A DNA stretch of 54,788 nucleotides from an uncultured bacterium (GTDB taxonomy: Bacteria > Acidobacteriota > Thermoanaerobaculia > Thermoanaerobaculales > Thermoanaerobaculaceae). The position numbers were made by a program, and so were the translations under genes. Where the stretch lies: NCBI GenBank assembly GCA_937924755.1, contig CALEVZ010000005.1, positions 86,609-141,396 of the forward strand, written 5' to 3'. Shown here piece after piece: positions 26,905-35,457 of the stretch; the stretch's first letter is position 1; each line of letters opens with the position of its first letter. The notes beneath the pieces are model-generated. The model searched no databases and was not told the origin of the DNA. It was given only the letters and a program-made list of their open reading frames with translations.

Positions 26905-26970
26905 TGGCGTCCTCCCCCCCGCCATAACCCCCGAGGGCAACCCAGTAATCCTCGCACAATGTGGGTCGTC

Positions 26971-26987
26971 TCGGCCAGCCTGGCCGA
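26971..26987. other. Perfect inverted repeat in a 349-base gene-free stretch
   Basis: TCGGCCAG (26971-26978) and CTGGCCGA (26980-26987) are perfect inverted arms around one base. A second hairpin (CGGGCAA/TTGCCCG) lies near 27130-27148. Apart from these the 26905-27253 interval between divergent slyD and the MaoC gene shows no gene or RNA that I can support. Confidence 0.4.
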
Positions 26988-27253
26988 AAAGCAGCGGTCG
27001 ATGGCAGCCGTTGCTCCGGTCTGGCCATCTCCGCCGAGGCGCCAATCCGGTCGCCCCCGACGGTCGAGACCGAACGGCCTGAAGGCACCGGGCCCCTCCA
27101 GCTGCACCGACCCACGCAGGGCTCGTGCCGGGCAAGGCGTTGCCCGGGCCGAACAGGCCTGAAACTGCCGTGACGCAGGCCCCGGCGGGTCAGGGCACGC
27201 TAGCAGGGCTGATTGGGCGACGCCGCCCGGATGGTCGCTCGCTGGAGGTGGGT

Positions 27254-27706
27254 ATGGCGGAAACCGTTCGTTACGAGGAGCTGGCCGGACTGCTGGGGAA
27301 AATGTTCACCTCCGCCTGGCGGAGGGTGACGCAGGGAGAGGTCAACCTCTTCGCCCAGGCCACCGACGACCATCCGTGGATTCACTTGGACGTCGAGCGA
27401 GCTCGGCGCGAGTCGCCCTACGGGGGCACCATCGCCCACGGGTATTTTTCCCTTTCCCTCATGCCGGCGCTGTTGTTCAAGACGCTCGAGGTCACCGGCG
27501 CCGCGGCAGTGCTCAACTACGGCGCCAACAAGCTGCGCTTCCCGACACCGCTGCCGGTGGGCTCCCGGAAGTGGGGGGTGTTCGCCGTCGCTGGCGTGGA
27601 GCCAGTGAGCGGCGGAACCCAGGTGACGATGTCGTGGCTTGTGGAGGTGGAGGGCAACAGCAAGCCCGCCATGGCCGCCGAGATCCTCTTCCGCTGGCTC
27701 ATCTGA
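27254..27706 (+). CDS. MaoC-family (hot-dog fold) enoyl-CoA hydratase
   Basis: The product is 150 residues. The ATG at 27254 is placed after GGAGGTGGGT. The hydratase 2 motif is present: FAQATDDHPWIHLD supplies the catalytic Asp and His, and YGGTIAHGYFSLSL the oxyanion-hole region. LNYGANKLRFPTPLPVGSR is typical of single-domain (R)-specific hydratases such as NodN/PhaJ-like proteins. It should hydrate or dehydrate a short-chain acyl-CoA. A 3-hydroxybutyryl-CoA dehydrogenase is encoded at 37100, but the genes are 9 kb apart and the metabolic link is only suggestive. Confidence 0.88.
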   Translation: MAETVRYEELAGLLGKMFTSAWRRVTQGEVNLFAQATDDHPWIHLDVERARRESPYGGTIAHGYFSLSLMPALLFKTLEVTGAAAVLNYGANKLRFPTPLPVGSRKWGVFAVAGVEPVSGGTQVTMSWLVEVEGNSKPAMAAEILFRWLI

Positions 27707-27708
27707 GG

Positions 27709-27825
27709 GTGCCTGGTCTCGATTTCTTAATCCTCGCGCTGCTCATCCTCTCCGCAGGCATCGTCAAGGGTTCGAACGCGCTTGTAGCGCGGCGGGAAAG
27801 CTCCCCGGCTCCGGATGCCGGGTGA
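27709..27825 (+). CDS. Possible small membrane protein, 38 residues
   Basis: A GTG two bases after the MaoC stop opens 38 codons. Residues about 5-19 (LDFLILALLILSAGIV) form a plausible membrane segment followed by a basic-polar tail. The ribosome binding site is weak (TGAGG). It has no recognisable family and may be chance coding, but hydrophobicity in one frame only and the position argue for a second look. Confidence 0.2.
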   Translation: MPGLDFLILALLILSAGIVKGSNALVARRESSPAPDAG

Positions 27826-27982
27826 GTTGGCGGCATCGATTTACCTTGTCGACAGTTGCGAGCCGTGCGGCCCGCGCCTCTGGGGCCAAGGGGCCTGACG
27901 GCTGCAATCGTCGGGTTGCCCCGGCTGGCCCCTCCCCGGGGCCTGGGTCAGGGTCATTGGCGTTGGTGTCATACTCGCAGCC

Positions 27983-30058
27983 GTGAAAGGGATCTTCGCT
28001 GGTCTGGCAGTGGCGGCGGCGGGCGCGGCGCTGCTGATGGGCAGCGCCGGGCCGCCCGAGGAGGAGGCACACCCTTGCGCCCGCGCCAAGGCGGCGAGTC
28101 GCTGGCCTGGGCCGTCCTCGGCGCCGGAGCTGGCGCGCGCACTGCTCGCTACCGCCGCCGAAACCGACGTCCAGCATTACCAGCTGGAGCTGGAGGTGAT
28201 GCCGGCCAGTCGCACCCTGGCCGGCAGCAACGTGATGACCGTCACCGCCAGGGTGAATGGGGTGCGGCGGTTTCGCTTCCGGCTGGCGTCTGCTTATACC
28301 ATGACGGCGGTGACGGTGGACGGGATGGCGGCGCCGTGGTCGCGGCTGGACGCTGCCACGGTGGAGGTAGAGCTGGGTCGGGAGCTGGAGGTCGACGAAG
28401 AGTTTCGCCTGCGCGTCGCCTACCAGGGAGTGGCCCCCCTGGGGGGCGGGATCACGTTCGGGAGCCACTCGGGGCAGCCTATCGTTTGGACCCTCTCGCA
28501 GCCGTGGTTCGCCTACACCTGGTGGCCGGCCAAGGACGACAACACCGACAAGGCCACCGCCGAGCTGGCCTTCATCGTGCCGGCCACCATGACCGCCGTC
28601 GCCAACGGCGTCCTGGTGGGGTCCGAGGCGCTGCCAGGCTCCCGCCGGCGCTTTGTCTGGCGCACCCGCTACCCCACCGCCGATTACCTGATCTCGCTTG
28701 CCGCCACCAACTACCGCGAGAGCTCCCGAACGTTCTCCTGGGAGGGCGTGCTCGTGCCGGTGGTGGTTTACCTCTACCCGGAGAGCGACAGCGCCGCCCT
28801 ACGCGCCCAGGCGTTCGCCTCGGTGGATATGCTGGCGGCGTTCAGTCGCCTGTTCGGCCCTTACCCGTTCCTGGAAGAGAAGTACGGGCTCTACCAGTGG
28901 GGGTTCGGCGGCGGCATGGAGCACCAGACGATCACCGGCCAGGGGTCGTTCGGCGAGGCGCTCACCGCCCACGAGCTGGCGCATCAGTGGTGGGGGGACC
29001 TGGTGACCTGCGCCAGCTGGTCCGACATTTGGCTCAACGAGGGGTTTGCCACCTACTCCGAGGCGCTGTGGGAGGAGAGCAAGAGCGGCCGGCCGGGGTT
29101 GCTCGCCGCCATGCAGACCCGCCGCCCGTCCCGCGTGGACGACAGCGTGTACATTCCCAACCCCTCCAGCGTGGAGCGGATCTTCTCGGGTGACTTCTCT
29201 TACCGCAAGGCGGCCTGGGTGATGCACATGCTGCGGCTGGTGGTGGGCGACGAGAGTTTCTTCGAAATCCTCGCGCGGTGGCGGCAGCGCTACGGGTTTT
29301 CCGCCGCCACCACCGAGCAATTCCGTGTGGTGGCCGAGGAGGTTGCCGGAGTACCCCTGGAGTGGTTCTTCGACCAGTGGGTCTACGGCGTAGGGGCCCC
29401 CGCCTATCGTTGGGGGTGGCGGCCGGTCTCCGCCGGGGAGCGGCACTTCGTAGAGCTGTACGTGGAACAGACTCAGACGGCCACGTGGCCGGTGTTCACC
29501 ATGCCCCTGCCGCTGCGGGTGGGGCTTGGAAGCACGGCAACCACCCTGGTGGCCCGCAACGGCGCCCGCCGCCAGCACCTGCTGATTCGCACCCCGGCGC
29601 CGGTGGCGGCAGTGGAGTTGGATCCGGAGCGGTGGGTGCTGGCGTCGGCGGTGTTGCCGGTTCCCTTCCCGGAAGGCCCGCCCAAGCTGGTGGACAGCGT
29701 GCCGGATCCGGGGGGCACCCTGGCGCCGGGGGCGCCGGTGCGGGTGGTGTTCCACAAGGGGGTGGAGGTTACAGCCGACGACGTGGGTTGGAGGGGGCCG
29801 GACGGCGCCGAGGTTCGGTTCACTTTTCACTACGATGGCGCCAGCCACACCGCCGTTCTCCGGCCTCGCGGCGTCGTGGCACCCGGACCGCATGCGGTGA
29901 CCATCCGCGATAGCGTGCGCGATGCCGCCGCCGGCTTGGCTCTGGACGGCGAAATGGCCGGTGGCCTGCCCTCCGGCGACGGCATTCCCGGCGGCAGCGC
30001 GGTGCTCTCGTTCACCGTCAGCGAGTTGCGGGCGCCACGATCCGTTCTCGTGAGATGA
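27983..30058 (+). CDS. Secreted M1-family metallo-aminopeptidase with C-terminal Ig-like domain
   Basis: The product is 691 residues from a GTG at 27983, beginning with a signal sequence (IFAGLAVAAAGAALLMG). The N-terminal beta domain covers about 55-250. The thermolysin-like domain has GGGMEHQTITG in place of the usual GAMEN exopeptidase motif. The zinc site is HELAH (H330, E331, H334) with E353 in WLNEGFATY, exactly 18 residues later. The C-terminal 130 residues (VDSVPDPGG onward) look like a Big_5/SbsA Ig-like domain. It should trim amino acids from peptides outside the cytoplasm. The Asn-to-His change in GAMEN may alter substrate N-terminus recognition. Confidence 0.9.
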   Translation: MKGIFAGLAVAAAGAALLMGSAGPPEEEAHPCARAKAASRWPGPSSAPELARALLATAAETDVQHYQLELEVMPASRTLAGSNVMTVTARVNGVRRFRFRLASAYTMTAVTVDGMAAPWSRLDAATVEVELGRELEVDEEFRLRVAYQGVAPLGGGITFGSHSGQPIVWTLSQPWFAYTWWPAKDDNTDKATAELAFIVPATMTAVANGVLVGSEALPGSRRRFVWRTRYPTADYLISLAATNYRESSRTFSWEGVLVPVVVYLYPESDSAALRAQAFASVDMLAAFSRLFGPYPFLEEKYGLYQWGFGGGMEHQTITGQGSFGEALTAHELAHQWWGDLVTCASWSDIWLNEGFATYSEALWEESKSGRPGLLAAMQTRRPSRVDDSVYIPNPSSVERIFSGDFSYRKAAWVMHMLRLVVGDESFFEILARWRQRYGFSAATTEQFRVVAEEVAGVPLEWFFDQWVYGVGAPAYRWGWRPVSAGERHFVELYVEQTQTATWPVFTMPLPLRVGLGSTATTLVARNGARRQHLLIRTPAPVAAVELDPERWVLASAVLPVPFPEGPPKLVDSVPDPGGTLAPGAPVRVVFHKGVEVTADDVGWRGPDGAEVRFTFHYDGASHTAVLRPRGVVAPGPHAVTIRDSVRDAAAGLALDGEMAGGLPSGDGIPGGSAVLSFTVSELRAPRSVLVR

Positions 30059-30174
30059 GCGAGCTCGCGTGGGTGGCGAAGGAAGCTAAACCCCCGTGGG
30101 TGGACGATCGCCGGCTGTTCCGGAGCTCTTTCATCCCCCCGCCTCGCGCGCGAACCCCGGGGCGGTCATCGGGT

Positions 30175-31134
30175 TCAGGCGGGGTCGAGGCGGGCCAGTT
30201 CGGCCAAGCCGTCGGCCAGCAGGGCCGCGCCGATGACCACGGTGGCGACCGCCAATCCCGGCAACAGGATCAGCCACCAGGCGGTGCCCAGCACCTCGCC
30301 GGCCTCGGCCACCATGCCGCCCCAGGACGGCAAGGGCAGCGCTACCCCGAACCCCAGGAAGGACAGCGACGCCTCGGCGAGGATGAGGTCCCCCAGCCGC
30401 AGGGCGGCGTCCTGGGACAGCGGCGTCAAAGTGTTGGGCAGAAGGTGTACGAGGGCGATGCGCAGTGGGGAGGCACCGATGCCTCTGGCTGCGAGTATGA
30501 ATTCCCGCTCCTTGAGGGAGAGCACCTGGCCGCGCACCAGCCGCGCCACCCCCATCCACGACAGCCCCCCCAGCATCAGCACCAAAGCGGTGAGCGACGG
30601 GCGAAAAATGGCCGCCACCAGGAGCAGGAGGAAGAGGGAAGGGAACGCCAGGAGGGCATCGGCCAGGCGCATGAGGACCCCATCCACGAGACCTCCCCGC
30701 CAGCCGGCCAGCAGGCCCACCGAGGTGCCCAGGAGCATCGCCACCGCCAGGGCAGTCAGCCCTACCGCCAACGATACCCGCCCCCCCCACAGCAGCCTCG
30801 CCAGGACGTCCCGGCCCAACGTGTCGGTGCCCAGCCAGAAGGTGGTGCGGCGCAGCGCGACCACCTCCCCGGCGGCGATCAGGCGGGGCTCCCCGCGTCC
30901 GGTGAGGAGCCATCCCCCCTCCTGGCGTTGCACCTCTTGAGCCGCGGTGCGCGAGCCATCGCGATGCTCTACCACCCAGCGGGTGCTCCCCGGCGGCAGG
31001 AGGCTGGCCTGGGCCGGTTCGACGATGGTAGTCGGATCGCCGGCCACCCAGGGGCCGACCACGCAGACAGTGGTGAGCACGCCGAGCACCGCGAGACCGT
31101 GGCGCAGGTGGGCGGGCAGGGAACGCCAGCTCAC
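30175..31134 (-). CDS. Peptide ABC transporter permease, DppC/OppC type, with periplasmic insertion
   Basis: The product is 319 residues. A first membrane helix lies at about 12-31. The usual short link to the conserved FWLGTDTLGRDVLARLLWGG is expanded by about 50 polar residues (about 49-97) including WVVEHRDG and GGWLLTGRGEPRL. The core binding-protein-dependent transport domain has five more helices, and the EAA loop is around ILAARGIGASPLRIALVHLL. It overlaps the DppB-type gene by four bases. With DppB it would form the channel for peptide uptake. No ATPase genes follow; transcription would run into a gene-free stretch facing the M1 peptidase. Confidence 0.87.
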   Translation of the reverse strand: MSWRSLPAHLRHGLAVLGVLTTVCVVGPWVAGDPTTIVEPAQASLLPPGSTRWVVEHRDGSRTAAQEVQRQEGGWLLTGRGEPRLIAAGEVVALRRTTFWLGTDTLGRDVLARLLWGGRVSLAVGLTALAVAMLLGTSVGLLAGWRGGLVDGVLMRLADALLAFPSLFLLLLVAAIFRPSLTALVLMLGGLSWMGVARLVRGQVLSLKEREFILAARGIGASPLRIALVHLLPNTLTPLSQDAALRLGDLILAEASLSFLGFGVALPLPSWGGMVAEAGEVLGTAWWLILLPGLAVATVVIGAALLADGLAELARLDPA

Positions 31135-32108
31135 GCCGCGTCTCCCAGCCGGATGCGCGGGTCCGCCAGGGCGTACGCCAGATCGGCCAGCAGGTTGCCG
31201 GCCACCACGGCCACCGCCACGACCACCGTGCCCCCCAAAAGGGTGGGCAGATCGCGGGCCAGCGCCGCGCTGTACACCAGCTGGCCCATGCCCGGCCAGG
31301 AGAACACCACCTCGATGACCAGTGAACCCGAGACCAGGAACGGGAGCGACAGTCCGAGGATGGTGATGAGGGGCAGCAGGGCGTTGGGCAGCGCATGTAC
31401 CCTGAGCGCCCGGCGCGGCGAGCAGCCGCGCCCGCGCGCCGCCAGCACGTACCCCTGGGCGCGTTCGTCCAGTAGTGAGCCGCGCAGGTAGCGGGCAATC
31501 GCCCCCACCCCGGTGATGCCGATGGCCAGCACGGGCAGCACCGAGTGGTAGGCGAGGTCAGCCATGCGCTGCCAGCCCACCGCCATCTCCCCTGCCGGAG
31601 AGCGCATGTGGCTGGGGGGAAACAGGGGCAGGCGAAAGGCGAACACCTCCACCAGCAGCAAGGCGACCCAGAAGGTCGGCATGGCGAAGGCCAGGAGCGT
31701 GGCGAAGGTGAGGATGCGGTCGCCGGTGCCGAAGGGGCGGCGGGCCTGGTGCAGGGCAATGGCTACCCCGCCCAAAAGCTCCAGGAGCAGGCCGGCGCCG
31801 GCGAGGAGGACGGTGTTGGGGAGCGCCTCGGCGATCATCGTGGCCACCGGCCGATAGGTGGTCCAGGAGGTGGACAGGTCGCCCCGGGCCGCACCGGCCA
31901 TCCACCGGAGGTAGCGGGTCAGGAGCGGCTGGTCGAGGTCAAAGGTGCGACGCCACTGCTCCCGGATGGACGGGGAAACGCGGGTATCGGCCAGGCGCAG
32001 GGTGATGTCCCCGGGCGCCAGCGCGGCGGCGAAGAAGGTCGCCGTGGCCACCAACCAGACGATGAGCGCCGCGGCAGCCAGGCGACGCAGCAGCCAGCGC
32101 CCCATCAC
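31131..32108 (-). CDS. Peptide ABC transporter permease, DppB/OppB type
   Basis: The product is 325 residues. The N-terminal helix (LAAAALIVWLVATATFFAAAL) and a periplasmic loop with the GDITLRLADTRVSPSIREQW motif lead into a permease domain of five helices. YVLAARGRGCSPRRALRVHALPNA contains the EAA motif that contacts the ATPase, and VIEVVFSWPGMGQLVYSAAL is the family signature. It overlaps both neighbours by four bases, so the three genes are translated as one operon: substrate-binding lipoprotein, DppB, DppC. Confidence 0.9.
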   Translation of the reverse strand: MMGRWLLRRLAAAALIVWLVATATFFAAALAPGDITLRLADTRVSPSIREQWRRTFDLDQPLLTRYLRWMAGAARGDLSTSWTTYRPVATMIAEALPNTVLLAGAGLLLELLGGVAIALHQARRPFGTGDRILTFATLLAFAMPTFWVALLLVEVFAFRLPLFPPSHMRSPAGEMAVGWQRMADLAYHSVLPVLAIGITGVGAIARYLRGSLLDERAQGYVLAARGRGCSPRRALRVHALPNALLPLITILGLSLPFLVSGSLVIEVVFSWPGMGQLVYSAALARDLPTLLGGTVVVAVAVVAGNLLADLAYALADPRIRLGDAA

Positions 32109-33727
32109 GGCTCCCAGTACCAGTCCTGCACGTTGAAGAAGAGCCCCGCGGCGTTGATGTTGGCGCCACGGATACGGCGGGATAACCCCACCAGCTCGTT
32201 GCGCTCATAGAGGAACGTCACTGGCTGGTCGAGCACGATGAGCTCCTGAATGCGGTCCAGGAGCAGCTTGGCGCGGGCGTGGTCCGCCTCCAACCGCGCC
32301 CCCGCGATGAGACGGTCCACTTCGGGGTTGGAGTAGGAGATGAAGTTGTACGACCCCTGACCTGCCGAGCGGCTGGCCCACACGCTGGACAGCTCGATGC
32401 GCGTGGCTTCCGTCCAGGCCGCCAGCATGGCCGTGAACTCACCCCGCTCCTGACGCGCCAGAAACGTGGCCGCCTCCACCGGCAAGGGGCGCGCTCGCAC
32501 GCCGACGCGCGCCAGGTCGGCGCTGATCAGCTGCGCCAAATCGCGGCGGATCGCGTTGGTGGCCGGGTAGAGAATGTCGAACTCCAGCTTCTTGCCGCCA
32601 CGATCGAGAACGCCGTCGCCGTTGCTATCCCCCCAGCCCGCTTCGGCCAGGAGCGTGCGAGCGGCCTCGGGGTCATGGCCCAGGATCGGCAGGTTGCGGT
32701 TGAAGGCCCACATGGAAGAGAGGATCGGCCCCTGGGCAACTCGCGCGTGGCCCATGAAGACGCTGTCGACCGCCGCCTTGCGGTTGATGGCCAGGCTCAT
32801 GGCCCGGCGCACCCGGCGATCGTCGAAAGGCGGGCGGGCGTTGTTCCAGCCCAGATAGCCCCAGTCGCGGGACGGAAACTCGATGAGCTCCAGCTCGGCG
32901 TTAGCCCGCACCCGGTCGGCGTCGCGCGGCGGCACCACCCGCACCACGTCCACGTGGCCGGAGAGCAGCTGGTTGACCTGACTGGCGACGTCGGGGATGA
33001 CGCGAAAGACGAGGTGATCGAGGTACGGTCTGGGATGGCCCCACCATGCCGGGTCGCGCGCCAAAATGATGGTCTGGCCGCGGGTGTGCGCTGCCAGCCG
33101 GTACGGGCCGCAGGTGACCAGGAGCTGGGAAAAATCGGTAGTGCGCCACTCGGCGCGGGGCACGGCACCCCAGACGTGGGCCGGGATGATGTGGCCGTCG
33201 TTGGCGTCCATGAGCTGGTAGGGGTAGACGTGGGAGAAGGTGAAGCGCACGGTGAGTGGGTCGAGGACCTCCACGCCGGTGATGAACTCCTTAAATTCCA
33301 GTCCGATCGCCCCCAGCTGGGGGTCCTTCTGGACGGAGAAGGTGAAGGCAACGTCCTCGGCGGTCACCGGTACGCCATCGGACCACCGCGCCCCCGAACG
33401 GAGGTGAAAGGTGAGCTGGCGGTTATCGGGGGAGAACTCCCAGGAGGTGGCCAGCCGCTCCCCGAAGGACGGCGGGCGCAGGGCGAAGTCCGGCTGCTCG
33501 ATCATCAGGGAAGGGAAAAGGAGGTCCAGCACCTCGAACTCGGCCGCCTCCGGCGCCCACTGGTACTCGTTGAAGGTGGACAGGTCGCTGGAGATGGCCA
33601 CCACCACCTGCCCCCCCTGGCGCGGGCCGAGGCCGGATGCGACGGGTGTGATGGGTTGCTCGTTGCCACACGAAAGCGCCGCGGCGATGAAAGCCAGGGT
33701 CAGCAGGTTGTGCGTGAGTCGTACCAT
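32105..33727 (-). CDS. Peptide ABC transporter substrate-binding lipoprotein
   Basis: The product is 540 residues from the ATG at 33727. This start gives a lipoprotein signal peptide ending in AALSC, with Cys20 as the lipid-modified residue. A longer frame to 33781 exists but would bury the signal. Residues about 60-480 are the SBP family 5 fold: WEFSPDNRQLTFHLRSGARW, DGVPVTAEDVAFTF and GDSNGDGVLDRGGKKLEF are typical of DppA/OppA-type proteins. No Shine-Dalgarno is seen; eight T residues sit just before the start codon. It should bind peptides in the periplasm, where the S9 and M1 peptidases would release them. Confidence 0.9.
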   Translation of the reverse strand: MVRLTHNLLTLAFIAAALSCGNEQPITPVASGLGPRQGGQVVVAISSDLSTFNEYQWAPEAAEFEVLDLLFPSLMIEQPDFALRPPSFGERLATSWEFSPDNRQLTFHLRSGARWSDGVPVTAEDVAFTFSVQKDPQLGAIGLEFKEFITGVEVLDPLTVRFTFSHVYPYQLMDANDGHIIPAHVWGAVPRAEWRTTDFSQLLVTCGPYRLAAHTRGQTIILARDPAWWGHPRPYLDHLVFRVIPDVASQVNQLLSGHVDVVRVVPPRDADRVRANAELELIEFPSRDWGYLGWNNARPPFDDRRVRRAMSLAINRKAAVDSVFMGHARVAQGPILSSMWAFNRNLPILGHDPEAARTLLAEAGWGDSNGDGVLDRGGKKLEFDILYPATNAIRRDLAQLISADLARVGVRARPLPVEAATFLARQERGEFTAMLAAWTEATRIELSSVWASRSAGQGSYNFISYSNPEVDRLIAGARLEADHARAKLLLDRIQELIVLDQPVTFLYERNELVGLSRRIRGANINAAGLFFNVQDWYWEP

Positions 33728-33947
33728 TAAAAAAAATTCTATCGGGTCAACTATGGGTACCTGGTATAGCGTTTTTGTCATTTCTACTTCTCACGCCCCC
33801 GACTCACGCCGGAACCGAGAGGGGCAGGTCGCGCCGCGGACTGCCCAGGGCCGCGTGTCTCCGTCCTCCGGGTGGAGGGGCAACCAACGATCCCGTTGAT
33901 GAGCCGGCCCACCCTCCGGTCCAGGGCAGGCCGCGTTTCTGGGACAG

Positions 33948-33968
33948 TGGAGTTTTGACGCAACTCCA
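33948..33968. promoter_or_regulatory. Perfect inverted repeat in the divergent region upstream of the kinase gene
   Basis: TGGAGTT (33948-33954) and AACTCCA (33962-33968) are perfect inverted arms separated by TTGACGC, a spacing suited to a dimeric regulator. The 377-base interval 33728-34104 between the divergent transporter operon and kinase gene holds this repeat and an AT-rich stretch near 33725-33790, and no gene that I can support. Confidence 0.35.
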
Positions 33969-34104
33969 GCGTCACACTCCGAGTCGAGGTTCGGCGAGCG
34001 CCGTGGGCGCGTTCTCGGTGACTGCCTGCCCCGCAGCTCCCCGCTGGCAGCCCCTCACCACGGGCGAATACGCTGGCGCGGAGCTCGTCCGCGCCCGCCG
34101 TACA

Positions 34105-35457
34105 ATGGCCAGCGTGGCGGAGCGGGAGCCGCGGCTCGGGGTGCAGTACGTGGCGGTGGCAGTGACCTTCAGCGTCCTGCTGCTGGGCAGCTTCGCGCTA
34201 TTCTTCCACCTGCTGCAGGACCAGCTGTCGCGGGGGTATCTTGAGGACGTGCTGCTGTCGGGGAAGCTGCAGGCGGAAGAGGTGGCGCGCGAGCTGGCCA
34301 GCGGAGAGGGGCCGTTGTACCGGGTGGTGGAGACCCGCCGCGAGGCGCTGGCCCGCATCTCGGCGGTGCTGGCACAAAAGGAAGTGGTTGACAGCCTGCA
34401 GGTGTACGACGAGCGCGGCCGGCTGGTGTGGTCCACTACCGTGCGCGCCGAGGGGTTTGCCGGCGGTTTTCCCGATAGCAACGTGGAACTCATGGTGCTG
34501 CCGGAGCCGGAAAAGGTCGTGGAGACCAGTCGCGAGTATCAAATCCGCATGCCCCTGGAGGACTTCGGTACAGTCGTGGTGACGCTCTCCAAGCCCCTGC
34601 TAGAGCAGCGCATCGCCGCGCTGCGCGGTCGCCTCTTGAGGCACACGGCGATGGCGGGGGGATCGGCGCTGGTGCTGCTGGTGGCCGCGGTGGCGTTCAT
34701 CTGGCACTTGGTGCGGCGTAACGCCCGACTGGAGCAACGCCGTCGGCTGCAGGAGGACCTCGCGGCCCTGGGTGGGCTGGCCGCTAATCTCGCCCACGAG
34801 ATTCGCAATCCGTTGAACGCCCTGTCCCTCAACCTGGAGATGCTGGAGGAAGACCTGCGGGACAACACCGACACCGGCGGTGAGACGGTGCGGGTGGCGC
34901 GCCGCGAGGTGGGGCGCTTGTCCAAGCTGGTCAACGATTTTCTCGTCTACGCGCGGCCCACCCCGCCGGTCGTGGAGCGCTTCGCGGTGGCCGATCTGTT
35001 GGCGGAGGTGGCGGCACTGCTGACCGGGGCGTGCGACAAGGCAGGGGTTGAGCTGGTGGTGCGGGGCACGGCCGACGAGGCGGCCGCCGACCGCGCCCAG
35101 CTTTCCCAGGTGTTGGTGAATCTTGCGCTCAATTCGGTGCAGGCGATGGCGGGCAGTGCGGTGCGCCGTCTGGTGCTATCCGGGGGCTACGACGAAGAAC
35201 TGGAGGCGGTGGTGCTGGCCGTCGAGGACACTGGTCCTGGCATCCCCGCCGCGGAGCTGGATCGCGTGCGGCAGGCGTTCTACTCGCGGCGCAAGGGGGG
35301 TACCGGCCTGGGTCTGGCGATTGCCGAGCGCATCGTGAGCGCGCACGGCGGCACCCTCGAGCTGGCCAACCGCGACCAGGGGGGCCTGCTGGCGCGGGTG
35401 GTGCTGCCTGCCCCGACGGCGCAGGGCGGTGTACACTCCTGCGCCGGAGGTGCATGA
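34105..35457 (+). CDS. Orphan sensor histidine kinase
   Basis: The product is 450 residues from the ATG at 34105; an in-frame GTG at 34114 is an alternative, since a TACAAT -10-like box (34101-34106) overlaps the ATG. Membrane helices lie at about 15-37 and 185-210, with a periplasmic sensor domain between. No HAMP domain is evident. The dimerisation H-box is ANLAHEIRNPLNAL, the N-box NLALNSVQAM, and the ATP site has EDTGPGIP and GGTGLGLAIAERI. No response regulator lies nearby. The last codon and stop overlap the start of the next gene (ATGATG), so the kinase and a secreted protein are translationally coupled. Confidence 0.9.
   Translation: MASVAEREPRLGVQYVAVAVTFSVLLLGSFALFFHLLQDQLSRGYLEDVLLSGKLQAEEVARELASGEGPLYRVVETRREALARISAVLAQKEVVDSLQVYDERGRLVWSTTVRAEGFAGGFPDSNVELMVLPEPEKVVETSREYQIRMPLEDFGTVVVTLSKPLLEQRIAALRGRLLRHTAMAGGSALVLLVAAVAFIWHLVRRNARLEQRRRLQEDLAALGGLAANLAHEIRNPLNALSLNLEMLEEDLRDNTDTGGETVRVARREVGRLSKLVNDFLVYARPTPPVVERFAVADLLAEVAALLTGACDKAGVELVVRGTADEAAADRAQLSQVLVNLALNSVQAMAGSAVRRLVLSGGYDEELEAVVLAVEDTGPGIPAAELDRVRQAFYSRRKGGTGLGLAIAERIVSAHGGTLELANRDQGGLLARVVLPAPTAQGGVHSCAGGA

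Noticed and set aside
33728-33747. T8 tract before the binding-protein start as a terminator
   Set aside because: It has no stable GC hairpin before it and sits immediately upstream of a start codon.
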